Numbered from the stretch's first letter, positions 45,231-57,239 are shown. The stretch: DNA of 64,000 nt from Tolypeutes matacus (GCA_026826555.1 JAKSZT010000142.1:1421089-1485088), one strand, 5' to 3'. Notes: generated by a model not told the origin, from the sequence alone. Translations and numbers: made by a program.

Positions 45231-47725
45231 TCCAGTACACATGCAATTAAATTGAGAGAAAATGGTAAATAAGGACATCATTATTATTTTGTAGCAAGGC
45301 CAAATATCTGAGTAACTATCTAACTCATACAATTCTGGAGAAAAACCTTGCATTCTAAGGCAGAAAACTACCACTGATTTAAAAGCAGTTCTTAGCATGC
45401 TATTGGGCTTCAGTAGCATGTTATGGATAACCAAGTCATTATGTGACTACGACTCCTCATCACTTAAAAAGTCAGAATTTCTAGCAATCTAAGTACTAAG
45501 CTATTATATCAGGTATAATATTATACCCAGTATCAGGTGTAAGAAGGTCCAAAAGCACAAGAAATCTAGATGAACAGGTAGTATAAAACCACAAATCACT
45601 ACTTTTGGTAAATAAATACATTTCTTTGAGCTCAAATTTATCTGTTCATGGGAGGCTTGCCATAACCAACTAACAGAGGCAGAAAAGTTCAGTCTTGATT
45701 TACAGATGAATCCATCCTCAGTCCTTTGGTGCCTGCTCTTCCCCGCTCTGCCCCCCGAAAAAGGCTACTCCTGCATTGCAGCCCCTCTCAGGGTGACCTG
45801 AAATAACATTGCTGAGGGAAAATCATGGGAAGTGCCTTGAACATTTTACTTGGTTATCAACTTTGGATTGATAACTGAACTTAGGTACAAATAAATATGG
45901 ATTCTTGAACAGAGGAAAATGGCTTGGTCAGTTTATTAAAAAAACATAGAGGAAAAACATTGGAAAATCAGAGAATGGAAGTCTGGGGAAAAAGAATTAA
46001 GGCAAGGCTAAGTGACTGGACATGAAGTTTGTGGATCGTAGTTTTTAAAATAGTGCTCAATCTATATTGTCCTTCACAGAGAAGGCATCAAGATGAGGGA
46101 AATGATAATCTTTCAGCCAACCTTTGTTCTCTCTTATCTCAGTGCTTATTTAAGTGACCCATGAATGAAATAGTCATGGAGTCTGGAATGTAGGCTATTG
46201 GTGTGTCTCAAAGCATTGACTCTATTTCATTAAGGTTTATCTCACTATTGTTCTCCAATACTTGACCTGTGAGCAGAAGAGATTGTTGCTGAGAACTTCA
46301 TATGGTGACATTCAGTGGAAGTCAATTATATCAGATCTCTTCCTCCATGGAAGAGGGTGATTTGTCATTATTGGAATTGACTCCTACTCTGGACATGTTT
46401 TTCTCCTCTCCTGCAGTCCCTCTTCCAGGACTATTATTCTAAGGCTTACTGAGTGTCTGATTTATAGATACTGGATTCTACAAAGAGGACCCCTGACATA
46501 CAATGCATTTTATAATGAAGTAATTGTGAAAACAGACCAATGATCATGGGATGCATTTCTACTGGAAATATCAAAGAAAAATGAGTGGCCTATTAAAGGC
46601 TCAGATGTTAGCATTGTAACTACACCCTACTTGTAGGTGACGAACTCCAAGACATTATACATATATTGAACTAACTGCTGTATTTTACACTGTTATCAAT
46701 AGCTAAAATACACATATCTAGGAAATAAAGAATAGAATTAAGATTGCCACCTCTCCCCACAATTTAAGTAATCCATTTGTGGGCTTTGTGCCTCCCCTCC
46801 ATGCAATTCTAGGCTTTACTATACAGAGAGTCTTCATTACCAGAGGGGCAACACTTCCACACTATTGGCCTTCACAGAATAATAGATTTGACTACCACTT
46901 GGCCACATTGGACTCCTCATACTGATGGACCAGAAGACTAAAAAAAAAAAAAAAAGCTTAAGAAAAGGAGTACTTATAGTGGCGAGAACAATGGACATGG
47001 CTTTTATGAGGAACTAAAGTTGATACTACATAATGTGGACAGAGAAGGATTTGAATGGATTTTAAGGGTTACACTGGAGTGTTTCATGGTGGTTTCATGT
47101 CCAGAAAAAATAGTAAATCAGTTGCAACAACCTGACCTGACCGTGCCTCAGGGATAAAGGTTTGATTCACCCAAAGAGGCATTCAGACAGTACCAGCTGA
47201 AGAACTGGCCAGTGATGTGGATTTTGGAATGTGGACAGGGAAAGAGAGAGGGTATGAATATAAATTTGGCCTCAAGATCAGTTGTAATATTTTACTCTAG
47301 TTTGTTTCAGCAAACCCTTTTCAAATTGTGTGGTCAGTAACCTGAGCAGTCTGTGACAGAGTGGACTTATTGTGAGGCACAAACAGATATTAGCAACACA
47401 AGGGGTATCAAATATTTGTTATGTACTACACCCTAACCTCTTGCCCCAACAATTCTTAACACTGTGGAATATAGCCAGTGTTCTACATCAAACACATGCC
47501 CTAGAATATCTCTTCTTTGTTGAGTCAGGGATAACTCTTAAGTCAAAGAAATCTGCAAAGCTGCACAGACACAACCAGAATTGGGAAGGAGTTCATACCT
47601 TTGAAAGCAGCCCTGAACAAGTGGGTGTTGGGAGGCAGAAGGTAAATATCTCAGGTTCCCCTGAGACACACTCTACATGGTTCATCTAAGGATCTCCAGA
47701 ACATGGAATTTCAGTTTCTCCATTG
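45231..47725. other. Intergenic sequence, nothing recognised
   Basis: About 2.5 kb without a convincing gene, SINE, L1 or LTR. A poly-A run is at 46940-46955. The longest frame is 105 codons (47372-47689), without a recognised domain. Confidence 0.5.
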
Positions 47726-47729
47726 GTAA

Positions 47730-48160
47730 TGTTTGCGGGCAGCTGGAAATAACTGAAACGGCACTCTTGGGAGCACAGATGAACAAAGTTTTATTACGTG
47801 GGCCCAGAGGAGAGTTCACTCTCCAAATTCTGAGCCCTGTTTTCTGATTTTCATAAATTTATATACGTACACTAAGCAGGCAAATTCCTGAGCAAGGGGG
47901 CAGGCAGGATTTCAAAGGCAGAGAAGCAAGGTTAGCTTATCTTTCTAAAAGCAGAAAGCCATTAGGGAGGAAAAGAGTCATTATCTGTATAGAGTTGTAA
48001 ATTTCAATTCAAAGGGGCAGTCTAGGGTGCTTATCTTTCTGACCTGGATCCATGGAAAAAAGGGGAGGAAGGAGGGGAGAGGGGGACCAGGGAGTTAATT
48101 TTTTTAAAGCTGTGGGTTTCTGCTGAGGGTGGGGTTGGGATCCTGGCGCTTTCCTCATCA
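47730..48160 (-). repeat. 3' LTR of the provirus
   Basis: 431 bp, TG...CA bounded ('tgtttgcggg' to 'ctcatca' on the plus strand). On the minus strand a TATATAAA-type box is at 47858-47865 and an AATAAA near 47791-47796. It aligns over its full length with the LTR at 56427-56866. Confidence 0.95.
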
Positions 48161-48173
48161 TTGCCCCCTTTTG
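48161..48173 (-). other. Polypurine tract
   Basis: The minus strand reads 'aaaagggggcaa' immediately before the 3' LTR. This is the primer position for plus-strand DNA synthesis in retroviruses. Confidence 0.85.
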
Positions 48174-48174
48174 A

Positions 48175-49919
48175 TGCCTTTATAATTCTTTATGGGGCAT
48201 CACTTGCTATCATGGAGATTCTTCTATAGTCCCCAAGGGCTGATATTTAACACGAGGCATGACTTGGTGTTTTAAGGTGTTTAAGCGGAAACTGATGTAT
48301 TGTGTTAGGTACTGTAGAATGCATGGCCCAAAAGTTAAAGGGAAAAAGACTGAGGCTATTACTGGCATAAATGGCAAAATCCAGGGGAGGAGATACTGGA
48401 AGTAATTTCCATTGTTAGATGCCTGGTATACACGGTTTAAACGGTCTTTGGCTCGCTAGCAGGGCTACTTTGTCCCTAACTATTCCTGAGGAGTTTGCAT
48501 AAAAACAACATTCTTCCCCTGGGCCTGACAGATCCTCCCTGAACTTGCAGTGAGCAAGTCTAGTCCTCACCTGTTTGGCAAAACCACTTCCGCCAACGAG
48601 TCTATCTGGTTTTGCAACCCGTTGAGAACCCCCAATATTTCTTCAAGGTCATTTGATGTTTTCCAAGCTAGTGTTTGTAAGCCCTCCTGACAAACTGTGA
48701 GAGAAGCCCCCACTACTGCTGTACTTCCGACTACTTCTAGTCCTAAGAGTATCGGAATTGCCAGTATTGCTCATTTGGCTCAGGAGAGCTCTCCAGGCAA
48801 TTCATTTCCATACACCTAAAATGATGGTACTGGATAAGCCAGGTAGCAGATGCCCTGGCCATCCTGGGGTAGGCACCAGTAGGCGTTGGTGCCACAGACC
48901 CAGATGGTGCAGTTTGTGGTGCATCAGTCAGGTTCATTGAGTGGGCGGGTGGTGTCACAGCTGACCCTTCCAGGAGGGAGGATGGTTGGAGACCTGGTAG
49001 TTATGTTTTTACAGTTAGCCAGTTTTCCTGGGGGTTTGGTTATGCGGACTGGGAGGGGCCTGGTTCCTGCTGCAAAGCTGTCATGGGTTAGGGGGGTTAC
49101 GTTCCTTGGGACAGGTACAGGGAAGATGGTTAGACTGGAGGAAGTGCATAGCCAGCAGGAGGCAGCTATATTGGGTTGAGATTTATTTAGAAGTTGGTGG
49201 AAATTTCAAACCTGGTTCAAAAGAACGTTGTGGGGGGCTGTTTTAACCTTGGCTTTTAGCGTCTGGGCTGCTTTACTGATATTTTTCATCAGGGCTTTTT
49301 CTGGGGGTTGGGTTACTGGGATCAGTTGGACCAGTATGGGGTCTCCTGGGTCAGGCCCTGATGGGTTGTATATTCCGATTCCTAGTTTCAGTCCTGCCTG
49401 GGCCTTTAGAAAGGTATTTTCTGATCTGGTGGTTATGTTTATGAGTTTTATGGGGTCACAGGTTTCTATGCCACACCCTGCTGGGCTGGGGATTTTCTGT
49501 AGGAGATACAGAGATGTCGGTGCGACTCCCTTCCAAGGAGTGGTGGCACCTACTAGCAAACTCCAAGAACAGCAGAATCCTCCGCTTTTTTGGGGGTCTC
49601 AGCAGAGGTATTTGTCATAACTCCCATAGCTGCGAACCCCACACCTTCTCCTGGGGGCCAGTATGGGGGTGTGGGGGTATGGGGCAACCAACGAGGTGTA
49701 AGGAGCATGATCTTGGATTGCCCTGCAAGCGTCAAATATTGCAGAGGCTGAAGTAGCACCTGCCGAGAATGGGACTGAAGTGTTCAGCATGGATTGTTTG
49801 CCCCAGCTTTGACTAACTTGCAGCTGACATAGATTTTGGGGATGGGTATCGGCTCTTAGGGAGGGGGCAAGGAAGTAAAGGACAAGCAAGCTAAGACACA
49901 GAAACATCCTACTATACAC
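48175..49919 (-). pseudogene. Provirus env remnant
   Basis: In a functional virus this gene encodes the envelope glycoprotein (surface and transmembrane subunits). The minus-strand ATG at 49917-49919 opens a 106-codon frame (49599-49919) that begins with a hydrophobic, signal-peptide-like segment. A second frame of 117 codons (49206-49559) looks like surface-subunit sequence with N-glycosylation sites, and a third short frame lies at 48743-48958. Weak similarity to the gammaretroviral transmembrane subunit is seen around 48480-48700. Frames are separated by stops and frameshifts, so no complete envelope protein is encoded. Confidence 0.8.
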
Positions 49920-50387
49920 CAGTAAGCAATTGCAATTAGGGATCTATTCACAACAGTCCAGTCTGCAGGTGCCACAGCAGCGAGTCCAACTCCAAATACC
50001 AAGGCGAGCAGGCCATATAAGCAGGATCCACCAGGAGCAGTGGTCCATTCAGCTGGCGTTTGACCAGGTCAGTGCTCAAGGATCCTTGGTAACTCGCAGT
50101 CTCAAGGGGTGGCTGGGTACAGGTTGGGCTGTCCAGCTGTCCTGCTCTTTATTGAGATGTGCCTTCTTGACCCTGAAATGATGGATCCAAGGGATGATGC
50201 CTACAACTTTAAGAGCAGTAGGAATTACAGGATCACAGTATGTGGACCTGTCGAGGAAGGCTTAAGGGGTTCTATTCCCAGTTTTTGACCCAGACTAGGT
50301 CCCCTAGCTGTTGGGGGTGCACTGGGTGTCCCAGGGGGATGAGATTCTGGGATAAGACAGTTTTATGTGTTTTGGCTAGAGTTTTCT

Positions 50388-51365
50388 CTAGCTGCTGAGA
50401 ATGGAATCTTGGCTAGCCTCCCCCAGAAGTTTGAGATTTCCTCTGAAGGCCCAGATAATTGGGGGTGGCCACCCAAATAGAATTTCAAAGGGTGAATAGT
50501 CAGTGGGTCCTGGGGTGCACCTAACTCGGAGAAGGGTCAAGGGAAGTAAGTCTACCCAGGGGAGCCAAGTTTCCTGGCAGAATTTGGCTAGGGTCGCTTT
50601 GAGGGTTCGATTCATGCGTTCAACTTTCCCTGAGCTCTGGGGCCTGTAAGCGGTATGTAGTTTCCACTTGATTCCTAACATTTTTGCTAGCTCTTGGACT
50701 ATGGCAGCCACGAAGGCTGTGCCATTGTCACTTCCAATTAACAGTGGCAGCCTGTGTCGTGGAATGATTTCTCTAAGTAAAGCCTTAGTCACTTCTCTTT
50801 CCCTCTCCATGCGAGTGGGGAGAGCTTCAACCCAACCTGAAAAGGTGCATATCATCACCAACAGATATTTCTACACCCAACTTGGTTTCACTTCTGTGAA
50901 GTCTACTGTGATATCTTCAAAGGGGGTCGTTCCTGTGTGCTGGACACCTGCTGGAGTTTGGGGGCCCTGCAAGGGATTGTTTTTGGCACAAACTTGGCAC
51001 TGACTGTTGATGGTGGCACAGAGAGAAGTTAGCTGGGCTATGTAGTAGTATCTCCCTAGCAAGACTTCTAGCACAGTTTTCCCTAGGTGGGTGAGTTGGT
51101 GGTATTGCTGGATGAGGGCATGAGCAGCTCCTTTTGATACAAAAATCCGGTCATCCGGGAGCAGCCAAGTTCTTTCAGGGGTTAGGCTTCCCCTTCTCTT
51201 TCAGCCCACTCCTGTTCTTCCTGGGTATAGCTTATTTGATCAGTCTCTTGTCCTAAGAGGGACAGCTGCGGTGTTAATTCCGGGACTCATATTCCATGGG
51301 TTCCTTCAGCTGCTTGCCGAGCCACTTTGTCAGCTAACCTGTTTCCTTGAGCGGCCATATCCATT
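50388..51365 (-). pseudogene. Provirus integrase remnant (pol C-terminal part)
   Basis: The 157-codon frame at 50388-50861 contains integrase core marks: DNGTAF, followed by PQSSGKVERMNRTLK with the expected glutamate. The frame at 50871-51074 covers the preceding zinc-binding and linker region (ATINSQCQVCAKNNP). Sequence at 51220-51365 encodes the end of RNase H. Frames are broken and the first part is separated by the L1 insertion at 51370-51907. The integrase C-terminus continues to about 50200 in degraded form. Confidence 0.88.
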
Positions 51366-51369
51366 CCTT

Positions 51370-51907
51370 TCTTTTTTATTTTATTTTATTTTATTTTATT
51401 TTATTTTATTTTTTTTTTTTTAAACTTTATTTTGTACATTTAATAATTGAAAACATAAGCAATTAAAAACTAAAAAGTAAACACAGGTGAATAAATATAT
51501 ACATTTCTCAATTAAATGTAATGGATACATGTAAATTTTTTTTGTTGTTGTTTTGTTTTTTGTTTGTTTTTTTGTTTTTTTTTGTGTGTGTGAATCAAAC
51601 AATAGACTACACAATATATTTGGTTCATAGTAATGCATTCATACAGTATTTGTCCTTTTGTGTCTGGCTTGCTCCACTCAACATAATGTCCTCTAGGTTC
51701 ATCCATGTTGCCATATGCTTTATGACTTCATTTCTTCTTACAGCTGCATAATATTCCATCGTGTGAATAGACCACAGTTTGTTTATCCATTCATCTGTTG
51801 ATGGACACCTGGGTTGTTTCCAACTTTTGGCAATGATGAATAATGTGGCTATGAACATCGGTGTGCAGATGTCTGTTCGTGTCACTGCTCTCAGTTCTTC
51901 TGGGTAT
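51370..51907 (-). mobile_element. 5'-truncated L1 insertion in the provirus pol
   Basis: Begins at the left with an (ATTTT)n/poly-T stretch (51372-51421, the A-tail on the minus strand), then an L1 3' UTR and the ORF2 C-terminus (frame including DEWINKLWSIHTMEYYAAV). It stops abruptly near 51907, where retroviral pol sequence resumes. It interrupts the RNase H region and therefore postdates the provirus. A clean target duplication was not found. Confidence 0.88.
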
Positions 51908-53800
51908 CTGATGTCCCTGGAAGTGGATGACGGCGACTTGTTTGGTTTCCAGATTGCTTCTAACAGTTGGAGAATTTCTTCTTTGTTTTTTATTTCCTTT
52001 CCCCCTGCAGTTAGGAGACCTCTTTCTTTATAAATTGCCCTGTGGTTATGAATAGTAGCAAAGGTGTACTTAGAGGCAGTGTAAATGTTTACCACTTGCC
52101 CAGTGGTTAGCTGCAGAGCTCAGACCAGCGCCCAGAGCTCTGCCCGTTTTGCAGACCATCCCCGCAATAGAGACGCTGCTTCCACCACCCGTTCGGTAGT
52201 AGTGACTGCATACCCAGCAAGCTTTTCCCCGTTTTTAACAAGACTGCTCCCATTTGTAAATAGTGTCTGATCTAGGGAAAGGAGGGGTTTGTCTTAGAGA
52301 TCAGGGCAACTGGCGTAAACTTCTTCTGTCACTTTGACACAGTCATGTCCTGGAGCCCCTTTCTCCTCTGGCAAAAAGGTGGCAGGGTTTAGACTGTGCA
52401 CCTTTTCTATTGTCACTCTGGGGTTTTCACAGAGTAAACCTTGATAATGTGTGAGCCGGGGATTCGATATCCACAGGTGCCTGTGTGAGTTCATTAGGGC
52501 AGTGACTGCGTGTGGCACCATAACGTGAATTGCCTGTCTGAGAGTTAATTTGTCGGCTTCTTTGACAAGGGTCATGGTTGCTGCCAAGGCCTTTAGGGAG
52601 GGCGGCCACCCTGCAGCCACGATGTCCAGCTGCTTGGAGAGGTAAGCAATAGGTCTTTGCCAGGGGTCAACTGTTTGTGTGAGAACACCCAGTGCTACTC
52701 TGTTCTTTCCTGCACGAACAGGTTAAAGTTTCCAGTTACATCTGGGAGCCCCAAGGCAGGGGCTGGGCCAAGTTGTCTTTTGGTATTTTGAAAGGCCCCC
52801 TGTTGAGCTTCTCCCCAGGCAAGAGGCTGTTTTTCAAGACCTGCCAAAACTTCATAAAGGGGCTTGGCCATGGCTGCAAACCCGGGAATCCAGATGCGGC
52901 AGAACCCTGCAGCCCCGAGGAACTTGAGAAGCTTTCTTTTTGTGGTGGGGGTAGGGATGGTGCAGATCACATTCTTTTGTTCGGTCCGAGCATCCGGTGC
53001 TCTTGTGTGATGCTGAATCCCAGGTACTTGACTTGTTGTTTACAGATCTGGGCCTTTCTCCAAAATACTTTGTACCCGGTCTGTGTTAGAAGTTGTAGGA
53101 GAGTCTGGGTCCCTCTCCAGCAGTCCTCGTCCTTTTCACTGTCAAGCAGGAGGTCATCTACATATTGTAAGAGGACACACCTGCAGTCTTCCTGGGGGTA
53201 GGTGGCCAAATCTGCTGCCAAGGCTTCCCCGAAAGGGGTAGGGGGGGTTTTTGAAGCCCTCTTAGCCGGGTCCAGTTTAGCTGAGTTTTCTGCCAGGTTT
53301 TGGGATCTTCCCATTCATAGGTAAACAGAGGCTGGCTGGGGCTGGGGGTGGGGGGCGGGCAGCTGCAGGCAGAAGAAGGCATCTTTCAGGTCCAGGCAAG
53401 TGAACCAGGTGGCTTCAGGCAGCAGCTGTCCTAACAAAGGGTATGGGTTGGGAACAACATGATGTAAGGTGAGAGTGGCATTATTAATGGCTCGTAAATC
53501 CTGCACTGATCGATATCTGGTCCCATCTAGTTTTTTCACTGGAAATAACGGGGTGTTTCAAGGTGACTGGCATTTGATTCAGTTCCCCTCCCTCTTCAGG
53601 TGATCTATATGTTTGCCTATGCCCAATTGCGCTTCGAGGGGGATCGGATACTGCTTCTGCTGTATCAGGATCGCTCTAGGCTTCAGGTTGATGATGATGG
53701 GTGCATGGCTCTGTGCCATTTCCGGTGGTTTTTTTCTGCCCAAACCTGGGGGAAAAGTTCCAGCAGTTTTTCTGGATTCTAACCTGAACTTTCATCCGCA
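51908..53800 (-). pseudogene. Provirus reverse transcriptase / RNase H remnant
   Basis: The catalytic YVDD box lies at 53153-53164 (frame 52967-53314). Upstream, the frame at 53315-53539 has SVQDLRAINN and CLDLKDAFFCLQL, typical of the gammaretroviral polymerase fingers and palm. The connection and RNase H follow to about 51908 (frames 52695-52970, 52294-52620 and part of 51625-52095). Several frameshifts and stops prevent one continuous frame, although the catalytic aspartates are still readable. Confidence 0.9.
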
Positions 53801-53820
53801 TGAAGTCTCCATTCTTCACT

Positions 53821-54260
53821 TCAGGGCATGGTGATGAGGAGAGTGAGGCCGGTCCTGAGGCTTACGCTTGCTGGCCCTTCAGGTTTGAAGGTAATCTGGG
53901 CTCCCAGTTTGGTTAAGAGGTCCCTACCAAGCAGGGGAACTGGACATTCAGGCAGGTGCAGAAATTCATGAGTCATTTTGTGGCCACTGAGCTGGCAAGT
54001 TCTTGACTGGCAAAATAGCTGTTGGCTTGACTGGTCCCAAGTCGCTTCTATGATAATAGTGGTTTTTCTGTTAAAGGGGGTGATGGGGGTTGTGGCCACA
54101 GAATGTTCAGTCCAGTGTCCACCGTGAAAGTCATTGACTGGCCCCTGAGTTGTAGTTTGACCATGGGCTCATTGGGGCCAAGTTCCAGTGAGCCCAGTTG
54201 CCCCTATTCAGGTTTGAGTCCTACCAGCCCGAGCAGATGTTCTTGCGGCTCTGGTGAGTA
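53821..54260 (-). pseudogene. Provirus protease remnant
   Basis: The aspartic protease active site is readable as VDTG (DTG codons at 54111-54119). The C-terminal box PVPLLGRDLLTKLGAQI in the frame at 53821-54099 is a gammaretroviral protease signature. A stop separates the two parts. It would normally be made as a Gag-Pro-Pol precursor. Confidence 0.85.
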
Positions 54261-55807
54261 TTTCCCTTTAGGGATGTTCCCTCTATGCACCTGAATCTTT
54301 TGGGGGCACTCATTTTTCCAGTGTCTAGTCACTTTGCAGTAAGCACATTGGTTTCTGGCCAGTGGCACCCTTCTAGCACTTGTCCCTCCTTCTCATCTGG
54401 TGGGGTCAGGATTTCCTAAGGCTGCTGCTAGTAGGGAGGCTTGATGTTTTATTCACTTCTTGGCTTCTCGTTCGGCAGCTTCGTCTTGATGAATACTTTG
54501 TTGGCGACTTCCAATAATTGAGAGATGTTCATCCCTGCGAATCCTTCTAACATTTGGAGCTTTCTTTTAATGTCCATTGCTGCCTGTGCAACAAAGGCGG
54601 CATTAACCATCCTCTGGTTTTCTGGAGTTTCTGGGTCAAAAGGAGTGTAGATTCTGAAGGCCTTGCAAAGCCGTTTATAGAAATCTCCTGGAGACTCATC
54701 GGGCTTTTGAGTAACTAAAGTTGTCTTTGTTATGTTTGTGGGTCATTTTGCCCCCTCTCAGACCCCTCAGTGGAGTGCTTCACGGTATTGCTGGAGTGCA
54801 GCCAGTCCCTGTTCAGTGTTGAAGTCCCAGTTAGGTTGGGTTTCTGGTGCCGCTTCTCGTGCCCAATCCTCCTGGTTTAAGACACCAGTAGGGGCCTGCT
54901 CCTGCAGCCACTTTCGGGCTTTTGTCAGAATTCATCATCTCTTCTCCCTATTAAACAGTCAGGAGGAGTTGGTGGCAATCATCCCAAGTAGGATGATGGG
55001 TTTGGAAAATGGATTCCAAGAGATCAATAAGGGCCTGGGGTTTTTCCGAGTAGGAGAGGGTGTGGTGCTTCCAGTTTAAGAGGTCTGTAGTTGTGAAGGG
55101 CTGGTAGTATAATACAGGCCTCCCAGGTTGGATGGTCCCATTTTCCTGATCTGGGCTGGACCCTGTGTTTCATGGAGGGACATCTATAATGCGGGTTGTG
55201 CTGACCTGAGTCTCCTTGCTAGTGGGGTTGCAGGGCTTTCCTCAGAGGGGGTCAATGTTCCCAGAGGGGCCGAAGGTGGAGGTGTTGCTGGGAGATCTGC
55301 CTGTATTCCCGGGCTAGGAGGAGAGACCGAAGGCGGGGGTGTTTCTGGGAGATCTGCCTGTGCTCCCGGGCCAGGAGGAGAGGCTAGAGCGGCCAGAGCA
55401 TATGGCAGTGGGGGTGGTGATGGGTCCTCCTCCAAGGACCCTTTAAGAATGACTGGCTTCTGGAGTCCCATTTCCTGTGCAACCAAGACCCTGCTCTGTC
55501 CTTTTTTTCCAAGGCACAATCGAACCCAGGGCTGCAGAGTCTGGGCTATCTCCAACCAAGAGTTGATGTAGGGAAACTGATCAGGGTGGCCAGGAGTTCC
55601 TGTGACCACCAGCCACACTGCACAGACCCTGGCTATATCCAGAGTCCCTTCCGAAGGCCAGTCAACATTAAAAGTAGGCCACTCTACTTCACATAAAGCT
55701 CAGAGGGTGCCGGGGTTCACCCGGATGCCATAATCTCCAGAAAAACCCTTCTTGAAATTCTTGAGCATGCAGTTTAAGAGAGTAGATTTTGACTGTGATG
55801 AGCCCAT
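54261..55807 (-). pseudogene. Provirus gag remnant
   Basis: Encodes matrix, a proline-rich p12-like region, capsid and nucleocapsid in intact relatives. The minus-strand ATG at 55805-55807 opens MGSSQSKS, with a glycine at position 2 suitable for N-myristoylation. A 144-codon frame (55184-55618) is proline-rich and carries a 57-bp in-frame duplication (separate entry). Around 54300-54360 there is one CCHC-like zinc knuckle in which the usual GH reads RH. Stops occur after matrix (near 55700) and within capsid. Confidence 0.87.
55270..55383 (-). repeat. 57-bp tandem duplication in gag
   Basis: Two consecutive copies starting 'ccgaagg' at 55270 and 55327 share 'gggagatctgcctgt' and 'cccgggc'. 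57 bases equal 19 codons, so the duplication keeps frame and doubles a segment containing QADLP and PPPS. Confidence 0.9.
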
Positions 55808-56406
55808 ACCCTGTGTCGGTGGCACAAGAAAGACAAAGAAAGGGGTGGCCTCTTTCAAGGCACTCATAAGCCCACCTGTCCATGTCTTTTGCAAGAACTT
55901 AGGCTCATCTTAGCTAAGGAGCCTGGGCAAATTTCGGGTTGGCCGTTATGCCGTATGACGTAGCTGCAGAAAACAGGTTAGGGCCCACACCAGCTCCGTA
56001 GCATATGCCCAGCAGTCACAGACTGGTATGGCAGATGCAAGCCTCTGCCATCTTCATTCATTCACACAGTCACTCAGAGTTATGCAGTCCCTCCCACAGG
56101 GATTGCCCTATTCTGGAATCTCAGTACTTGGGATTTCAGGAGGTGATCAGTCTCCTCTTCTGTCTGGAGACAGGCCTGACTTGAGGGCTTGGCACCCAGG
56201 GCCTTCCTTTCCAGAGTCTTCTGGCACTGTTCAGTCCACCTCCCCACTGAGTCAGGCCGGGGTGTAGGATGCGGCCTGCCGGGGACTGCCTCAGAAGGAG
56301 GTCCCATCAAGAGGACAGTTGGCACCCACCTCGTTTACTTGGAGATCGCTGCTGGCCATGCCCATCAGCCCCAAGCTGGAGGCACAAAGGGCCTGTTTGG
56401 TTGGCT
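55808..56406 (-). other. Provirus leader between primer site and gag
   Basis: About 600 bases that would hold the packaging signal and splice donor of an intact virus. Neither can be pinpointed. Frames of 81-87 codons on both strands show no recognisable protein. Confidence 0.6.
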
Positions 56407-56424
56407 TTCCTGGTTAGGGAACCA
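56407..56424 (-). other. Primer binding site, tRNA-Glu type
   Basis: The minus strand reads TGGTTCCCTAACCAGGAA, two bases inside the 5' LTR. From memory the tRNA-Glu primer site of ERV-E elements is TGGTTCCCTGACCGGGAA, which differs at two positions. No other common primer class (Pro, Gln, Lys, Arg, Phe) fits as well. Confidence 0.85.
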
Positions 56425-56426
56425 AA

Positions 56427-56866
56427 TGTTGGGGGCAGCCGGAAATAACTGAAATGGCACTCCTGGGAGCATGTATGAACAAAGTTTTATTACGTGCGGG
56501 CCCAGAGGAGAGTTCACTCTCCAAATTCTGAGCCCTGTTTTCCATTTTCCTAAGTTTATGTAGGTACACTAAGCAGGCAAATTCCTGAGCAAGCAGGCAG
56601 GCAGATTTACAAAGCCAGAGAAGCAAGGTTAGCTTATCTTTCTAAAAGCAGAAGGCCATTAGGGAAGAAAAGAGTCATTATCTGTATAGAGCTGTAAATT
56701 TCAATTCAAAGGGGCAGCCTAGGAGCTTATCTTCCTGACCTGGATTCCATGGAGAAAAGGGGAGGAAGGAGGGGAGAGAGGTACCAGGGACCAAGGGAAG
56801 TTTATTTTTTCAAAGCTGTGCCTTTCTGCTGAGGGCAGGGTTGGAATCCTGGCACTTCCCTCATCA
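56427..56866 (-). repeat. 5' LTR of the provirus
   Basis: 440 bp, begins 'tgttgggggcagcc' and ends 'ctcatca' on the plus strand, followed by the target copy 'gtaa'. The AATAAA on the minus strand is at 56486-56491. It acted as promoter of the provirus when active. Confidence 0.95.
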
Positions 56867-56870
56867 GTAA

Positions 56871-57239
56871 TAGTCCATTAATAAACATCTTAGGTTTTCT
56901 TCTTCCATGTTTTACTTTTTCAGTGCTCTAACATCTCCTTACTGAGATCACAGATCAAATATACTACCCTCACCTAAAAACTTGTCGAAGGCAATTCTAC
57001 TTTTGTAAGAATCCAAGCTAAGCATTTGTATTCTAATATAGGACTGAAAATTTCTCTTTGGTTTTCACTACTTCTCACAATTTTGACAGGTAGCATTTAT
57101 ATAATTATTTACATTAAAATGTTTTATAATTTCTATTTATAGTGTTTTTCTTTGGATTGTAACATATATTTATTATACTGTTTACATATAGGGATTTTCC
57201 AGTTATATTCTTTTTTTTATTTCTAGTGTAAATATGTGG
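56871..57239. other. AT-rich sequence, nothing recognised
   Basis: No gene or clear repeat is seen. It may be the 3' part of the old L1-E that becomes recognisable at about 57240. Confidence 0.4.

Larger units (their letters stand above)
47726..56870 (-). mobile_element. Endogenous gammaretrovirus-like provirus (ERV1, tRNA-Glu type)
   Basis: Two direct LTRs (47730-48160 and 56427-56866) are flanked by the 4-bp duplication 'gtaa' (47726-47729 and 56867-56870), as in gammaretroviruses. From right to left it has the 5' LTR, a tRNA-Glu-like primer site, gag, protease, reverse transcriptase, RNase H, integrase, env, a polypurine tract and the 3' LTR. Gag, pol and env all contain stops and frameshifts and pol carries an L1 insertion, so it is defective. 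By eye the LTRs are roughly 90% identical, indicating an old insertion. The primer site suggests a relationship to ERV-E-type elements. Confidence 0.95.

Noticed and set aside
49206..49919. A domesticated, functional envelope (syncytin-like) gene
   Set aside because: The env region is split into several short frames by stops and frameshifts, with no complete frame from signal peptide to transmembrane domain.
55128..55571. 147-codon plus-strand frame, glycine-rich
   Set aside because: Antisense of the proline-rich gag region; composition follows from gag codons and the 57-bp duplication.
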